Positions 1-8,016 of a stretch of DNA of 64,000 bases are shown here, one piece after another. Both the position numbers and the translations under genes were made by a program. Numbering within the stretch: position 1 is the stretch's first letter; every line of letters begins with the position of its first letter. Source of the DNA: Anaerolineales bacterium (GTDB lineage Bacteria > Chloroflexota > Anaerolineae > 4572-78 > J111). Below the pieces are notes generated by a model. It did not search any database. It was given only the letters and a program-made list of their open reading frames with translations, and was not told the origin of the DNA. The stretch spans positions 806,001-870,000 of the forward strand of contig JABTUK010000003.1 of assembly GCA_015075405.1 (NCBI GenBank), written 5' to 3'.

Positions 1-897
1 GTGGGCGACCCCATCGGCCAGGGCGACCAGCAATCGGGCCAGGGCCAGGCCGGCAGCGAGCCGGGCCAGCATATTTTGGAAGTGGATGTCAGCCTGGAAG
101 AGCTGGCCCAAATTTTGGGCGAAGAACTGCAACTGCCCAAAATTGAACCCCGCGGCACCAAAAATATCATCAGCGAGCGCAGCAAATACAACCGCATCCG
201 GCGGGTCGGCCCGGACAGTCTGCTCCATTTCAAGCGCACCTACAAAGAGGCGCTGCGGCGGCAAATCAGCACCGGCGAATACAACCCCAACAATCCCATT
301 GTTGTGCCTATCCGCGAGGATGCCCGCTATCGCTCCTGGCATGATGAGTTTTTGCCGGAAAGCAACGCCGTTATTATTTACATGATGGACGTTTCCGGCT
401 CGATGGGGACAGAACAGAAAGAGATGGTCCGCATCACCGCTTTCTGGATTGAAACTTGGCTGCGCAGCCAGTACAAACAGATTGAAATTTGTTACCTGGT
501 CCACGACGCGGCGGCCAAAGAAGTGGACCAACATGCCTTTTACCATTTGCGCGAAGGCGGCGGCACCAAAATCAGCAGCGCCTACAAACTCTGCAACGAA
601 ATTATTGACGAACGTTTCTCGCCCGTTGAATGGAACATCTACCCATTTCACTTTAGCGACGGCGATAACTGGGGCGACGGCGATACCCAGCAGTGTGTCG
701 AGTTATTGGAAAAAGAGTTGCTGCCCAAAAGCAATCAATTCTGCTACGGGCAGGTGCGCAGCAGCTACGGTTCCGGCAGTTTTGCCCACGATTTGACCCA
801 TTGGCTGGGTGAGGAAGAAAAACTGGTAGTGAGTGAAATTGCCACCCGCGATAACGTTTATGATGCCATTAAAAGTTTTCTGGGGAAGGGGCGTTAA
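1..897 (+). CDS. DUF444 / YeaH-YhbH family protein, 5' truncated
   Basis: C-terminal 298 residues of a YeaH/YhbH (DUF444) stress protein. The reading frame is open from base 1 and family members are usually near 380-430 residues, so the N-terminus lies outside the window and the GTG at base 1 need not be the start. Seen: a Gly/Gln-rich linker at residues 1-25, and a von Willebrand A-like MIDAS motif MDVSGSMG near residues 129-136 followed by a conserved core. It stops directly before the SpoVR start with no gap, so the two are co-transcribed. In E. coli the homologues YeaH and YcgB (SpoVR) go with the serine kinase YeaG/PrkA. That kinase would be expected just upstream, but this is inference. 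The role is a general stress or starvation response; the biochemistry is not established. Confidence 0.88.
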   Translation: MGDPIGQGDQQSGQGQAGSEPGQHILEVDVSLEELAQILGEELQLPKIEPRGTKNIISERSKYNRIRRVGPDSLLHFKRTYKEALRRQISTGEYNPNNPIVVPIREDARYRSWHDEFLPESNAVIIYMMDVSGSMGTEQKEMVRITAFWIETWLRSQYKQIEICYLVHDAAAKEVDQHAFYHLREGGGTKISSAYKLCNEIIDERFSPVEWNIYPFHFSDGDNWGDGDTQQCVELLEKELLPKSNQFCYGQVRSSYGSGSFAHDLTHWLGEEEKLVVSEIATRDNVYDAIKSFLGKGR

Positions 898-2394
898 ATG
901 AAAAAAACGCGCCTGCCCGCCGATTTGCAAGCCGCCTGGGAACAGATTGAGCAGTATGCTCTTGATTACGGGCTGGATTTCTTCCCCATCATTTTTGAGG
1001 TCCTTGATTACAAAACGCTCTATGAAGTGGCGGCTATGGGTGGCTTCCCGATTCGTTATCCGCACTGGCGCTTTGGCATGGAGTTTGACCAGCTTTCCAA
1101 AGGCTACACCTACGGTCTGAGCGTTATCTACGAGATGGTGATTAATACCAATCCCTCGTATGCCTACCTGCTGGAAGGCAACGAGATGGTGACGCAAAAA
1201 ATGGTGATGGCCCACGTGACCGGACATGTAGACTTCTTTAAAAACAACATGTGGTTTGCCCCCACCAACCGCAAAATGCTCGACGAAATGGCTAACCACG
1301 CCAGCCGCATCCAGCGCCTCATCAACCGTTACAGTTACGAAATGGTTGAAGATTTTATAGATGTCTGTCTCTCGCTGGAAAATCTGATTGATTACCACGC
1401 CCCCTACATCCGCCGGCCCGAAGCGCAGACCACAGCGCCGATTGTAGCCAAAGAAGAAGAGGAGACGCCGGTTGAGGGTCTCAAGGTTGAGCGCAGTTAC
1501 ATGCGTAACTACATCAACCCGCCCGAGTTTCTGGAACAGCAGCGCAAGAAACAAGCCGAGGAGCAGCAAAAAGCGCGCCGTTTTCCGGAGAATCCCCAAA
1601 AAGATATCCTGCTTTTCCTGCTAAACTATGCTCCGCTGGAACGCTGGCAGCACAGCATTCTGGAAATCATCCGCGATGAAGCCTATTACTATGCCCCCCA
1701 GGGCATGACCAAAATTATGAACGAAGGCTGGGCCTCGTATTGGCACAGCCAGATTATGACCCAAAAGGCCCTGACCGACTCTGAAGTGATTAGCTTTGCC
1801 GACCACCATGCCGGTGTTGTCGCCACCAGCCCTGGCCGGCTAAACCCTTACAAACTGGGCCTGGAGCTTCTGCGCAACATCGAGGACCGCTGGAACAAGG
1901 GCAAATTCGGCAAGGAGTACGAGGAGTGCGACGACATTCAGGCCAAACGGCGTTGGGATAAACAGCTTGGCCTGGGGCGGCAAAAACTCTTCGAGGTCCG
2001 TAAGCTTTACAACGATATTACCTTTATTGACGAATTTCTAACCCCGGAGTTCGCCATCGAGCAGAAATTGTTTACCTACCGTTACAATCGCAATCACGAT
2101 ATGTACGAGATTGCCTCGCGGGAATTCAAAGCAATCAAAGAAAAGCTGTTATTTCAGTTGACCAATTTTGGCCAACCCTTTATCTATGTTGAAGACGGCA
2201 ATTACAACAATCGGGGTGAACTCTACTTGCGGCACCGCCACGAAGGGGTTGACTTGAAACAGGATTATGCCCGCGACACGCTGCGTAACATTCAACGCAT
2301 CTGGAGTCGCCCGGTAAATTTAGAGACGGCGGTGGAAGATAAAAAAATCTTAATTTCTTTTGATGGCAGTGAGTTCAAAGAGCGAAAACTATAA
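898..2394 (+). CDS. SpoVR family protein
   Basis: 498-residue cytoplasmic SpoVR-family protein, a normal length for the family. Seen: the conserved N-terminal aromatic-rich block (FPIRYPHWRFGMEF near residues 50-63), two His/Asn-rich segments typical of the family (HVTGHVDFFKNN near 104-115 and WASYWHSQIM near 279-288), and a conserved C-terminal RHRHEGVDLK block. The ATG follows the TAA of the DUF444 gene immediately. SpoVR was named for a Bacillus spore-cortex phenotype but is widespread in non-sporulating bacteria, where it travels with DUF444 and PrkA in a stress operon. Nothing here suggests sporulation. The molecular activity is unknown. Confidence 0.93.
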   Translation: MKKTRLPADLQAAWEQIEQYALDYGLDFFPIIFEVLDYKTLYEVAAMGGFPIRYPHWRFGMEFDQLSKGYTYGLSVIYEMVINTNPSYAYLLEGNEMVTQKMVMAHVTGHVDFFKNNMWFAPTNRKMLDEMANHASRIQRLINRYSYEMVEDFIDVCLSLENLIDYHAPYIRRPEAQTTAPIVAKEEEETPVEGLKVERSYMRNYINPPEFLEQQRKKQAEEQQKARRFPENPQKDILLFLLNYAPLERWQHSILEIIRDEAYYYAPQGMTKIMNEGWASYWHSQIMTQKALTDSEVISFADHHAGVVATSPGRLNPYKLGLELLRNIEDRWNKGKFGKEYEECDDIQAKRRWDKQLGLGRQKLFEVRKLYNDITFIDEFLTPEFAIEQKLFTYRYNRNHDMYEIASREFKAIKEKLLFQLTNFGQPFIYVEDGNYNNRGELYLRHRHEGVDLKQDYARDTLRNIQRIWSRPVNLETAVEDKKILISFDGSEFKERKL

Positions 2395-2420
2395 CCCCTG
2401 CGGAGCACCACCGATAATGA

Positions 2421-2522
2421 AAAGGTAGCAGGTAGCACGCCCTTCGGCGCACCCGAAGGGGTGAGGTAGCAGAGCCGCATGATTTCCCTGTCTACCGTCT
2501 ACCGTCTACCGTCTACTATTTT
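2421..2522 (+). repeat. GGTAGCA/CGTCTAC leader repeat, copy 1
   Basis: Left arm of GGTAGCA units, a small CCCTTCGG/CCCGAAGGG hairpin, then four tandem CGTCTAC-type heptamers. The left (GGTAG) and right (CTACC) arms can pair. It ends about 15 nt before the ATG at 2538, with the Shine-Dalgarno GAGGAGG directly after it. Near-identical elements in the same orientation precede the genes at 46185, 48518 and 63888. Confidence 0.85.
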
Positions 2523-2537
2523 CAGAGGAGGCACTGG

Positions 2538-3089
2538 ATGAATCTGGATAAACGTGTTGTTGAGCAACTTGAAAAACTGGCGACGAAAGGCTCCAAACAA
2601 GTTGAGGCGGTCATCCTCAACTCGGCCCAGCAACGGGGTTATATCGTTGGCGTTCCGGCAGAAGCCCAGGAACCGAGCGCGGCTATAACCCTGGAAGCTT
2701 ATGACCGCTATAGCGTTGCCCTGCGCCAATTGGAAGTGAGCCACGAGCAGGCCACGCTTCCCCAAGACAGCGACTCGGCGGCCTACCTGCGCCGCTGCGC
2801 CGAGCGGGCTGTACAGCGATTGACCTACCTGGAGGAGCCGCTGATCTTGCTGGAACTGGACCCGACGGAGAAGCTGGCCCAACTTCGCAGCAACCCGCCC
2901 CGGCAGGATGGAGAAAAGCTGACTTATTGGGAGGTCTTTATCCGGGCCACCCCTCACCTCCACGCCCGGTTGGCCCGGTATTGCTGGCAGCCCGATAAGC
3001 ACGAGCGGGAGCAGATAACCTATCCCGCCACCTTTGCTGCCCTGGGCCGAATTGCCCAGGATTTGGCGCTGAGTATAATTGAAGCATGA
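2538..3089 (+). CDS. hypothetical protein, soluble, mostly helical
   Basis: 183-residue protein that I do not recognise. The ATG is preceded by a strong Shine-Dalgarno (GAGGAGG, 2525-2531). No signal peptide or membrane segment is visible. The sequence is rich in Leu, Glu, Arg and Ala, looks mainly alpha-helical, and has one Cys in the middle (RRCAERA) and one late (RYCWQ). It is the third + strand gene after DUF444 and SpoVR, but is separated from them by a repeat leader, so operon membership is uncertain. No function is proposed. Confidence 0.7.
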   Translation: MNLDKRVVEQLEKLATKGSKQVEAVILNSAQQRGYIVGVPAEAQEPSAAITLEAYDRYSVALRQLEVSHEQATLPQDSDSAAYLRRCAERAVQRLTYLEEPLILLELDPTEKLAQLRSNPPRQDGEKLTYWEVFIRATPHLHARLARYCWQPDKHEREQITYPATFAALGRIAQDLALSIIEA

Positions 3090-3162
3090 AGATGACGCGA
3101 GGAGGCGATGATTTGTGAGGCGAAGAAATTCTTCGCCTCCTCGCCTCACGAGTCATCGCGTC
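3090..3162. repeat. GAGGCGA inverted repeat, copy 1
   Basis: Long imperfect palindrome built from GAGGCGA/GAGGAGGCG units. Left arm about 3092-3127, right arm about 3129-3162; the inner stem GAGGCGAAGAA/TTCTTCGCCTC pairs fully. A related element lies at 6887-6934. Confidence 0.75.
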
Positions 3163-3185
3163 TTTATTTTCGGAGGAGAAACCCA

Positions 3186-3422
3186 ATGCCGCTTTACGAA
3201 TATTATTGCGCCGAGTGCCGCACCAAGTTTGACGCTTTACGGCCCATGGATAAAGCCGATACCGCCATTCAATGCAAACACTGCGAGAGCATGCGCACCT
3301 CGCGGGTGCTGTCGCTTTTTGCCACCCACACTAAAGCCGAAGTCAACAGCAGTTCTGCGCCCAATTTTCCCGCTCGGATGGGCGGAGGCTGCTGCGGTGG
3401 TCACTGCGGCTGTGGGCATTAG
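3186..3422 (+). CDS. FmdB-type zinc ribbon protein
   Basis: 78-residue small zinc-ribbon protein of the FmdB/CxxC_CXXC_SSSS family. Seen: the family N-terminus MPLYEYYCAECRTKF, a second CxxC (CKHC near residues 32-35) completing a four-Cys zinc site, and a Cys/Gly/His-rich tail (GGGCCGGHCGCGH) that may bind extra metal. An in-frame ATG at 3108 exists, but the residues it adds come from an intergenic repeat. The Shine-Dalgarno CGGAGGAG (3171-3178) fixes the start at 3186. FmdB proteins are often called putative regulators, but their function is not firmly known. Confidence 0.88.
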   Translation: MPLYEYYCAECRTKFDALRPMDKADTAIQCKHCESMRTSRVLSLFATHTKAEVNSSSAPNFPARMGGGCCGGHCGCGH

Positions 3423-3443
3423 AGAGTAGACAGTAGTCAGTAA

Positions 3444-3476
3444 ACGGTAGACAGATCTCTGTCTACCGTTTTTTAT
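3444..3476 (+). terminator. intrinsic terminator made from CGTCTAC repeat units
   Basis: Perfect 11-bp stem ACGGTAGACAG / CTGTCTACCGT with a 4-nt loop, followed by a run of T (TTTTTT ATTTT). It lies 22 nt after the stop of the zinc-ribbon gene. The stem sequence is that of the CGTCTAC repeat family. Confidence 0.8.
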
Positions 3477-3499
3477 TTTAAAGCAAGTTGTTACCCCAG

Positions 3500-3598
3500 C
3501 CCAAGCACCCTTCGATACGCCCTTCGCATTGCTCAGGGCTACTCAGGGTGCTTGGGTCGAAAAATCCCTGTCTACCGTCTACTGTCTACCGTCTACTT
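3500..3598. repeat. CTTCGATACG repeat fragment followed by CGTCTAC array
   Basis: 3509-3560 is a short copy of the CTTCGATACGCC..CTACTCAGG repeat also seen near 21335 and 24470. 3567-3597 holds four CGTCTAC-type heptamers, ending at the stop of the minus-strand hydrolase gene. Confidence 0.65.
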
Positions 3599-4534
3599 TT
3601 AGGCACTTAAGTGCTTGCGGAACCACTCCAGGGTACGCGGCCAGGCGTCTTTGGCGGCTTCGGCATTGTAGCTGGGGGCGGTATCGTTAAAAAAGGCGTG
3701 ACCTGCGCCTTCGTAAACCTGGATTTCACTCTCAACCCCGGCTTCCTTAAGCGCATTGCCCATCGCTTCTACATCGGCCACCGGAATGCCCTGGTCTGTT
3801 GCCCCATACAGGCCCAACACAGGCGCTTTGACTTGACCGGCCTGATCCGGCGAGAGCGGCCGGCCATAAAAGGCGACGGCTGCGCCCAGGTCTGCTTCGG
3901 CCAGGGCGGTCTGTAAAGCCAACCCGCCGCCCATACAGAAACCAATCACCCCCACTTTGGGACCGGCCACGTAACTTTGCTCTTGCAGAAAGTCAATCCC
4001 CCGCTGAATCTCTTTGACCGCTTCGGCCATGTCCAATTCCATAACTAACTTGCGGGCTTCGTCCGGCTCGGTAGTGACAGCGCCATGATACAGATCCGGG
4101 GCGAGGGCCACAAAGCCTTCATTAGCAAAGCGATTGGCTACATCTTTGATATGGTCGTTCAAGCCCCACCACTCCTGGATAACCACAATGGCCGGTTTGG
4201 GGTCATCGCCCTGGGGCCGGGCCAGATAACCCATCAAGGTTTCGCCATCGCTGTCCTTGTATTCAACCATGGCCATTGATCCGTTAGCCCCAGTTCCCGC
4301 CGCAGCCGCTTCCGTGGTCGCTGCGGTGGTAGCGGGAGCCGCCTGGGTAGGCTGGGCTGCATCTTCCAGCACCGGCGGGGCGGTGGGATTGGGATTGGCA
4401 TTGCAGGCGCTCAACAGCAAATTAGCTGCCGCCACACTGCCCAGGGCCGCCGAAGCTCGCAACAAAAAGTTACGCCGGCTGAGTTCCCCCACCTGAAATG
4501 AACGCACAAGCTGCATGACATAGACACGATCCAT
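3599..4534 (-). CDS. secreted dienelactone hydrolase family protein (Tat lipoprotein)
   Basis: 311-residue alpha/beta hydrolase of the dienelactone hydrolase family. Seen: twin-arginine signal LSRRNFLLRA (residues about 18-27) with lipobox LLSAC, an Ala/Thr/Pro linker to about residue 85, then the hydrolase domain with the DLH motif QEWWGLN, nucleophile Cys in GFCMGGG (about residue 197), Asp in YGATDQG and His in GAGHAFF. Cys rather than Ser as nucleophile fits true DLH enzymes. The protein is therefore predicted to be exported folded and lipid-anchored outside the membrane. The longer frame to 4681 runs into an inverted repeat. The start at 4534 has GAGAAGGAGAG upstream. The substrate is unknown; cleavage of a lactone or ester is likely. 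Confidence 0.9.
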   Translation of the reverse strand: MDRVYVMQLVRSFQVGELSRRNFLLRASAALGSVAAANLLLSACNANPNPTAPPVLEDAAQPTQAAPATTAATTEAAAAGTGANGSMAMVEYKDSDGETLMGYLARPQGDDPKPAIVVIQEWWGLNDHIKDVANRFANEGFVALAPDLYHGAVTTEPDEARKLVMELDMAEAVKEIQRGIDFLQEQSYVAGPKVGVIGFCMGGGLALQTALAEADLGAAVAFYGRPLSPDQAGQVKAPVLGLYGATDQGIPVADVEAMGNALKEAGVESEIQVYEGAGHAFFNDTAPSYNAEAAKDAWPRTLEWFRKHLSA

Positions 4535-4573
4535 TGCACTCTCCTTCTCTTTTGACCGTTTAAATTGCTTGAT

Positions 4574-4695
4574 GTTACTACTCAGGTTCATGTCATTTCG
4601 AGACCAAAGGTCGAGAAATCTCCAGGGCGCGACATGTAAAAGTACGGTATCGGAGATTTCTCCCTTCGGTCGAAATGACATAGCTGAGCAGTTAC
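4574..4695. repeat. GTTACTACTCAG terminal-inverted-repeat element, copy A (122 bp)
   Basis: Ends GTTACTACTCAGG / CTGAGCAGTTAC and inner arms ATGTCATTTCGA / TCGAAATGACAT with a further GAGAAATCT/GGAGATTTCTC pair. The whole element can fold into one hairpin. It is one of six copies in the window. Confidence 0.85.
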
Positions 4696-4794
4696 GCTGA
4701 TAGCTTAAAAGTGCATTATAGATTTTGATAATTAAAGGAGTCTTAAGAGAAAAAAGCGCCTGGGTGGGAACAAATGAGCATTGCCAGTAAGAGT

Positions 4795-4896
4795 AGTCTC
4801 AGTGGATCCAAATTTCCCGTAGGGTGGCATCCCTATGCCGCCCGCTGACGCATAGGGATGCGCCAGCTAGGGTGAAAAATTGGATCTACTGAGTCT
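4795..4896. repeat. CTCAGTRGATCCAATTT inverted-repeat element, copy 1 (102 bp)
   Basis: Outer arms AGTCTCAGTGGATCCAAATT and its complement. The central stem is GGCATCCCTATG / CATAGGGATGCG. It matches the element at 53862-53963 in length and outer arms but not in the centre. The rest of 4535-4984 shows no gene. Confidence 0.8.
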
Positions 4897-4984
4897 CATT
4901 TGAATGAGGGCATCTTGGCCAGCAGTCGTCTAATCCAACAAACTGGCCGACACATTGGATGAGCTAAAAGAATCCCAACACCGG

Positions 4985-5470
4985 TTATATTTTATACCGG
5001 CGCGAGGTCAACACGCCGGTGTTGAGGCCGATCAAATTCAAGCCGCCAAAAAAGCGGGCGTGCTCGATCTTAACGCAGCGATCCATGACCACATCCAACC
5101 CGGCGGCCACCGCCCGTTGAGCTGCCTCCTGATGGATAACGCCCAGCTGCATCCAGACCACTTTGGCCCCGACAGCGATGGCTTCCTCGACTATCGGCGG
5201 GACATCAGCAGGATTGCGGAAAATGTCTACTATTTCTATCGGCCCCGGGTTGGCCTCGGCCAGGGCGGTTAGCGAGGGATAGCTGCGACGGCCCAGAATT
5301 TCCGGCTCGCGTGGGTTGATCGGGGTTACATCATAGCCTTCGGCCAGCATGTAAATGGCGGCAAAGTGGCTGGGCCGGTACTGATTACCGCTCAGTCCAA
5401 CCATAGCAATCCGGCGATAACGGGTCAGAATATCCAGCCGCTCAGCGGCGCTTTCGATGAGTTTAGCCAT
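4985..5470 (-). CDS. CoA-binding domain protein (YccU type)
   Basis: 161-residue single-domain CoA-binding protein (Rossmann fold, succinyl-CoA-synthetase-alpha-like). Seen: the glycine-rich strand-turn VGLSGNQYRPSH near residues 23-34, GYDVTPINPRE (dinucleotide-fold strand with the conserved NP), and C-terminal VVMDRCVKIEHARFFGG typical of YccU-like proteins (…D.C…EH…). ATG at 5470 is taken with GAGGAG 13 nt upstream; a TTG at 5491 would add seven residues. It stands alone between repeats. The family function is not defined beyond CoA binding. Confidence 0.85.
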   Translation of the reverse strand: MAKLIESAAERLDILTRYRRIAMVGLSGNQYRPSHFAAIYMLAEGYDVTPINPREPEILGRRSYPSLTALAEANPGPIEIVDIFRNPADVPPIVEEAIAVGAKVVWMQLGVIHQEAAQRAVAAGLDVVMDRCVKIEHARFFGGLNLIGLNTGVLTSRRYKI

Positions 5471-5491
5471 AGCAGAATAAGGTCTCCTCAA

Positions 5492-5556
5492 GTTGGAAGG
5501 TTGGAGGGTTGGAAGGCTGGAAAATAACCCAACCTTCCAACCTTCCAGTCCTCCAG
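5492..5556. repeat. GGTTGGAA octamer array with inverted arm (intergenic)
   Basis: Left arm of TTGGAAGG/TTGGAGGG octamers (5492-5520), right arm AACCTTCC units (5528-5556), able to form a hairpin between the CoA-binding gene and metY. Same family as the arrays inside genes at 25.2-30.6 kb. Confidence 0.8.
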
Positions 5557-5578
5557 CAATTAAAGGTTAGCACAATTG

Positions 5579-6868
5579 CTACTGCTGCGATTGCTCCAAT
5601 GCCTGATCCAGATCCCACAGCAAATCTTCCACATCTTCCAGGCCGATGGACAGCCGGATCAGATCGGGGGAGACGCCGCCGGCAAGCTGCTCTTCTTCGC
5701 TCAACTGGGCGTGGGTAGTACTGGCCGGATGGATGACCAGCGATTTGGCATCGCCGATATTGGCCAGGTGACTAAAGAGCTGCACGCTTTCGATAAACTT
5801 TTTACCCGCGGCCAGTCCGCCTTTGATGCCAAAGGTAAAGACAGCCCCCGCGCCCTGGGGCAGATATTTTTGGGCCAGGCTGCGGAAAGGGCTATCGGGC
5901 AGGGAAGGATAACTGACCCAGGCCACCGCCGCATGCCCGGCCAGAAATTCGGCTACGGCCTGGGCATTGGCTACGTGCTGTCGCATCCGTACTCCAAGCG
6001 TTTCCAGCCCTTGCAGAAACAGAAAAGCATTGAACGGGCTGAGGGCCGGCCCCATATCGCGCAGCGATTCGACCCGCGCCTTCATAATCCAGGCGAAATC
6101 GCCAAAGGTCTCAAAAAAGCGAATGTCGTGATAGCCTTTGCTCGGCTCGGTCATGCCCGGAAACAAACCGTTATCCCAGGGAAAGCGCCCACCATCCACA
6201 ATCACCCCGCCGATGCTGGTGCCGTGCCCGCCGATAAATTTGGTAGCGCTGTGGACCACAATATCTGCGCCCCATTCCAGCGGGCGGCAGAGGTAGGGCG
6301 TGGCAAAGGTATTATCCACAATCAAAGGCAGGCCGTGCTCATGGGCCACCTGAGCCACTGCCTCGATGTCCAGCACGTCAATTTTGGGATTGCCGATGGT
6401 TTCGGCGTAGAGGGCGCGGGTGCGCGGGGTAATAGCCCGGCGAAAGTTGTCGGGGTCGCGGTTGTCCACAAAGGTGGTTTGGATGCCCATCTTGCGGAAG
6501 CTGATGTCAAACTGAGTGTACGTGCCACCGTAGAGGGTGCTGCTGGCGACCAACTCATCGCCTTCGTTCATCAAGGTGAAGATGGTGATGAATTGGGCAG
6601 CCTGACCGCTGCCCACCGCCAGCGCACCGACCCCGCCTTCGAGCGCGGCCATGCGCTCCTCAAAGGCGGCGGTGGTGGGGTTCATAATTCGGGTGTAGAT
6701 GTTGCCAAACCGCTGTAGGGCAAACAGGTGGGCGGCGTGATCAGTATCTTCAAAGACGTAGCTGGTGGTCTGGTAAATGGGCATGGCCCGCGCCCCGGTC
6801 GTCGGGTCGGGCCGCTGCCCGGCGTGGAGTGAGCGGGTGTTAAAACCGAATTGTCTATCTTTGGGCAT
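5579..6868 (-). CDS. metY: O-acetylhomoserine aminocarboxypropyltransferase (sulfhydrylase)
   Basis: 429-residue PLP enzyme of the Cys/Met metabolism family. It joins O-acetylhomoserine with sulfide (or methanethiol) to give homocysteine (or methionine) in the cytoplasm. Seen: N-terminal FNTRSLHAGQRPDPTTGA, the tetramer-interface Tyr/Arg segment (GNIYTRIMNPT), and the PLP lysine in SATKFIGGHGT near residue 208. The length and the ~45-residue insert relative to cystathionine gamma-synthase (MKARVESLRDMGPALSPFNAF) match MetY rather than MetB or MetZ. Start ATG with GAAGGAG upstream. It is a single gene flanked by repeats. I see no methionine-cycle neighbour and no SAM riboswitch in the short 5' region. 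Confidence 0.93.
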   Translation of the reverse strand: MPKDRQFGFNTRSLHAGQRPDPTTGARAMPIYQTTSYVFEDTDHAAHLFALQRFGNIYTRIMNPTTAAFEERMAALEGGVGALAVGSGQAAQFITIFTLMNEGDELVASSTLYGGTYTQFDISFRKMGIQTTFVDNRDPDNFRRAITPRTRALYAETIGNPKIDVLDIEAVAQVAHEHGLPLIVDNTFATPYLCRPLEWGADIVVHSATKFIGGHGTSIGGVIVDGGRFPWDNGLFPGMTEPSKGYHDIRFFETFGDFAWIMKARVESLRDMGPALSPFNAFLFLQGLETLGVRMRQHVANAQAVAEFLAGHAAVAWVSYPSLPDSPFRSLAQKYLPQGAGAVFTFGIKGGLAAGKKFIESVQLFSHLANIGDAKSLVIHPASTTHAQLSEEEQLAGGVSPDLIRLSIGLEDVEDLLWDLDQALEQSQQ

Positions 6869-6886
6869 AGGACTCCTTCATCAAAA

Positions 6887-6934
6887 GAGGCGATGACTCG
6901 TGAGGCGAGGAGGCGAGGAAACCTTTCGCCTCAT
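6887..6934. repeat. GAGGCGA repeat, copy 2
   Basis: GAGGCGATGACTCGTGAGGCGAGGAGGCGAGG followed by TTTCGCCTC: the same units as at 3090-3162, in the short spacer between metY and the ParB-fold gene. Confidence 0.7.
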
Positions 6935-6936
6935 TT

Positions 6937-7848
6937 TCATTCTTGACCCTTCCAGCGCCGCTGCAAGGTGCGCCAGAAGCGGGCTAGACGACTGCTGGGG
7001 TGCTGGTTGGGAATATCCTGGACCACTGCTTCAAACATAACCGGCTGGTTGTAATGCTCTTCGAGCTGCTGATGGTGTTGGATGACCCAGATATAAAAGT
7101 CGGCGGCGGTGCGTTTGGGGAAGTTTTGCAGCACCCCGGCCTGCTCGATGAGTTGGACGGTGCTGGCATAGATCATTTCATACCAGGCGACGACGGCCTT
7201 CTCATAAGGCGTCTCCGTTTCATCTATGATGGTCAGCACCTCCTGGTAGTGGGCAATCTGAGCCAGCAGGTCGGTGTAACCGCCCGGCGTGGTGAAGCGA
7301 ACGGAGTGGCCGGGTTTTAATTCGTCCAGCCGGGTCTGGGCCAAAAAGCCCTGCCGTTCGGCCTCGAGCAGCAGGGTATCAATATCTACCCCCGGCGCGA
7401 GGCCGGCCACAGGCTGGGGATATTCCCACACGTGGGCCTCGATCTCCGCCAGTTTGAGGTGGCGAGCCACCGACACGCGATGATTGCCATCCTTGACAAA
7501 ATAGTAGTCGCCAATCTGGCAGACCTCGATGGGGGGCAGTCCCCGGCTGTGGGGGTTGAGGTAGGCGGTCGCCACCTTTTGCCAGCGCTCGCTGACGCTC
7601 TCGTTGAGGGGCAAAAAAGCCTGGGCAAAATCCTGGTAGCGGCCCTCGCTGCCGACAATTTTATCCAGGGCAATCGGCTGCACCCCCCGGTAAGAGGCGC
7701 TGCCCAGGTTAAAGTGTTCGGTCAGTTGGGTAAAGTCAACCAGGCCGATCTTCTTGTGGCCCAGACTGGCCTTTAACTGGGCCAGAAAGGCCTTGCGGCG
7801 AACTCGACCCCACTCATAACGCGCCTGCTCCTGGTATAGATTTTGCAT
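6937..7848 (-). CDS. ParB/sulfiredoxin-fold domain protein, function unknown
   Basis: 303-residue soluble protein. Seen: a ParB-N/Srx-like segment at about residues 107-145 (IEVCQIGDYYFVKDGNHRVSVARHL), where GNHRV resembles the GxxR nucleotide-binding box of ParB. A basic N-terminus precedes it (YEWGRVRRKAFLAQL), and the C-terminal half is helical and rich in aromatic residues. There is no HTH DNA-binding part of a true ParB and no ParA nearby, so a chromosome-partition role is not supported. ATG at 7848 with AAGGGGGCAGG upstream. Possible roles are nucleotide binding or hydrolysis, which is inference only. Confidence 0.7.
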   Translation of the reverse strand: MQNLYQEQARYEWGRVRRKAFLAQLKASLGHKKIGLVDFTQLTEHFNLGSASYRGVQPIALDKIVGSEGRYQDFAQAFLPLNESVSERWQKVATAYLNPHSRGLPPIEVCQIGDYYFVKDGNHRVSVARHLKLAEIEAHVWEYPQPVAGLAPGVDIDTLLLEAERQGFLAQTRLDELKPGHSVRFTTPGGYTDLLAQIAHYQEVLTIIDETETPYEKAVVAWYEMIYASTVQLIEQAGVLQNFPKRTAADFYIWVIQHHQQLEEHYNQPVMFEAVVQDIPNQHPSSRLARFWRTLQRRWKGQE

Positions 7849-8016
7849 CAGCCTGCCCCCTTGCCCGGCTTACTCGGTGGTATATTTTAACAGCCTCCCA
7901 CCCAAAAAGGCAAACCACTCGCTAAGTTCCCTAACCCGACAGGCTGGAACCAAAACGAGTTCTCACACAGATTTGGTTAAGGAGAGTTTTAAAGTGGTTA
8001 AGCGGCCCAATAAATT

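Noticed and set aside
898..2394. Evidence of sporulation (SpoVR)
   Set aside because: SpoVR with DUF444 is a common stress pair in non-sporulating bacteria; no other sporulation gene is present.
4535..4681. Longer hydrolase with 49 extra N-terminal residues
   Set aside because: The extra residues are translated from the TIR element; the Tat signal and Shine-Dalgarno fit the start at 4534.
5576..6718. 380-codon + strand ORF opposite metY
   Set aside because: Antisense shadow caused by GC-rich codons; the minus-strand product is an unmistakable PLP enzyme.
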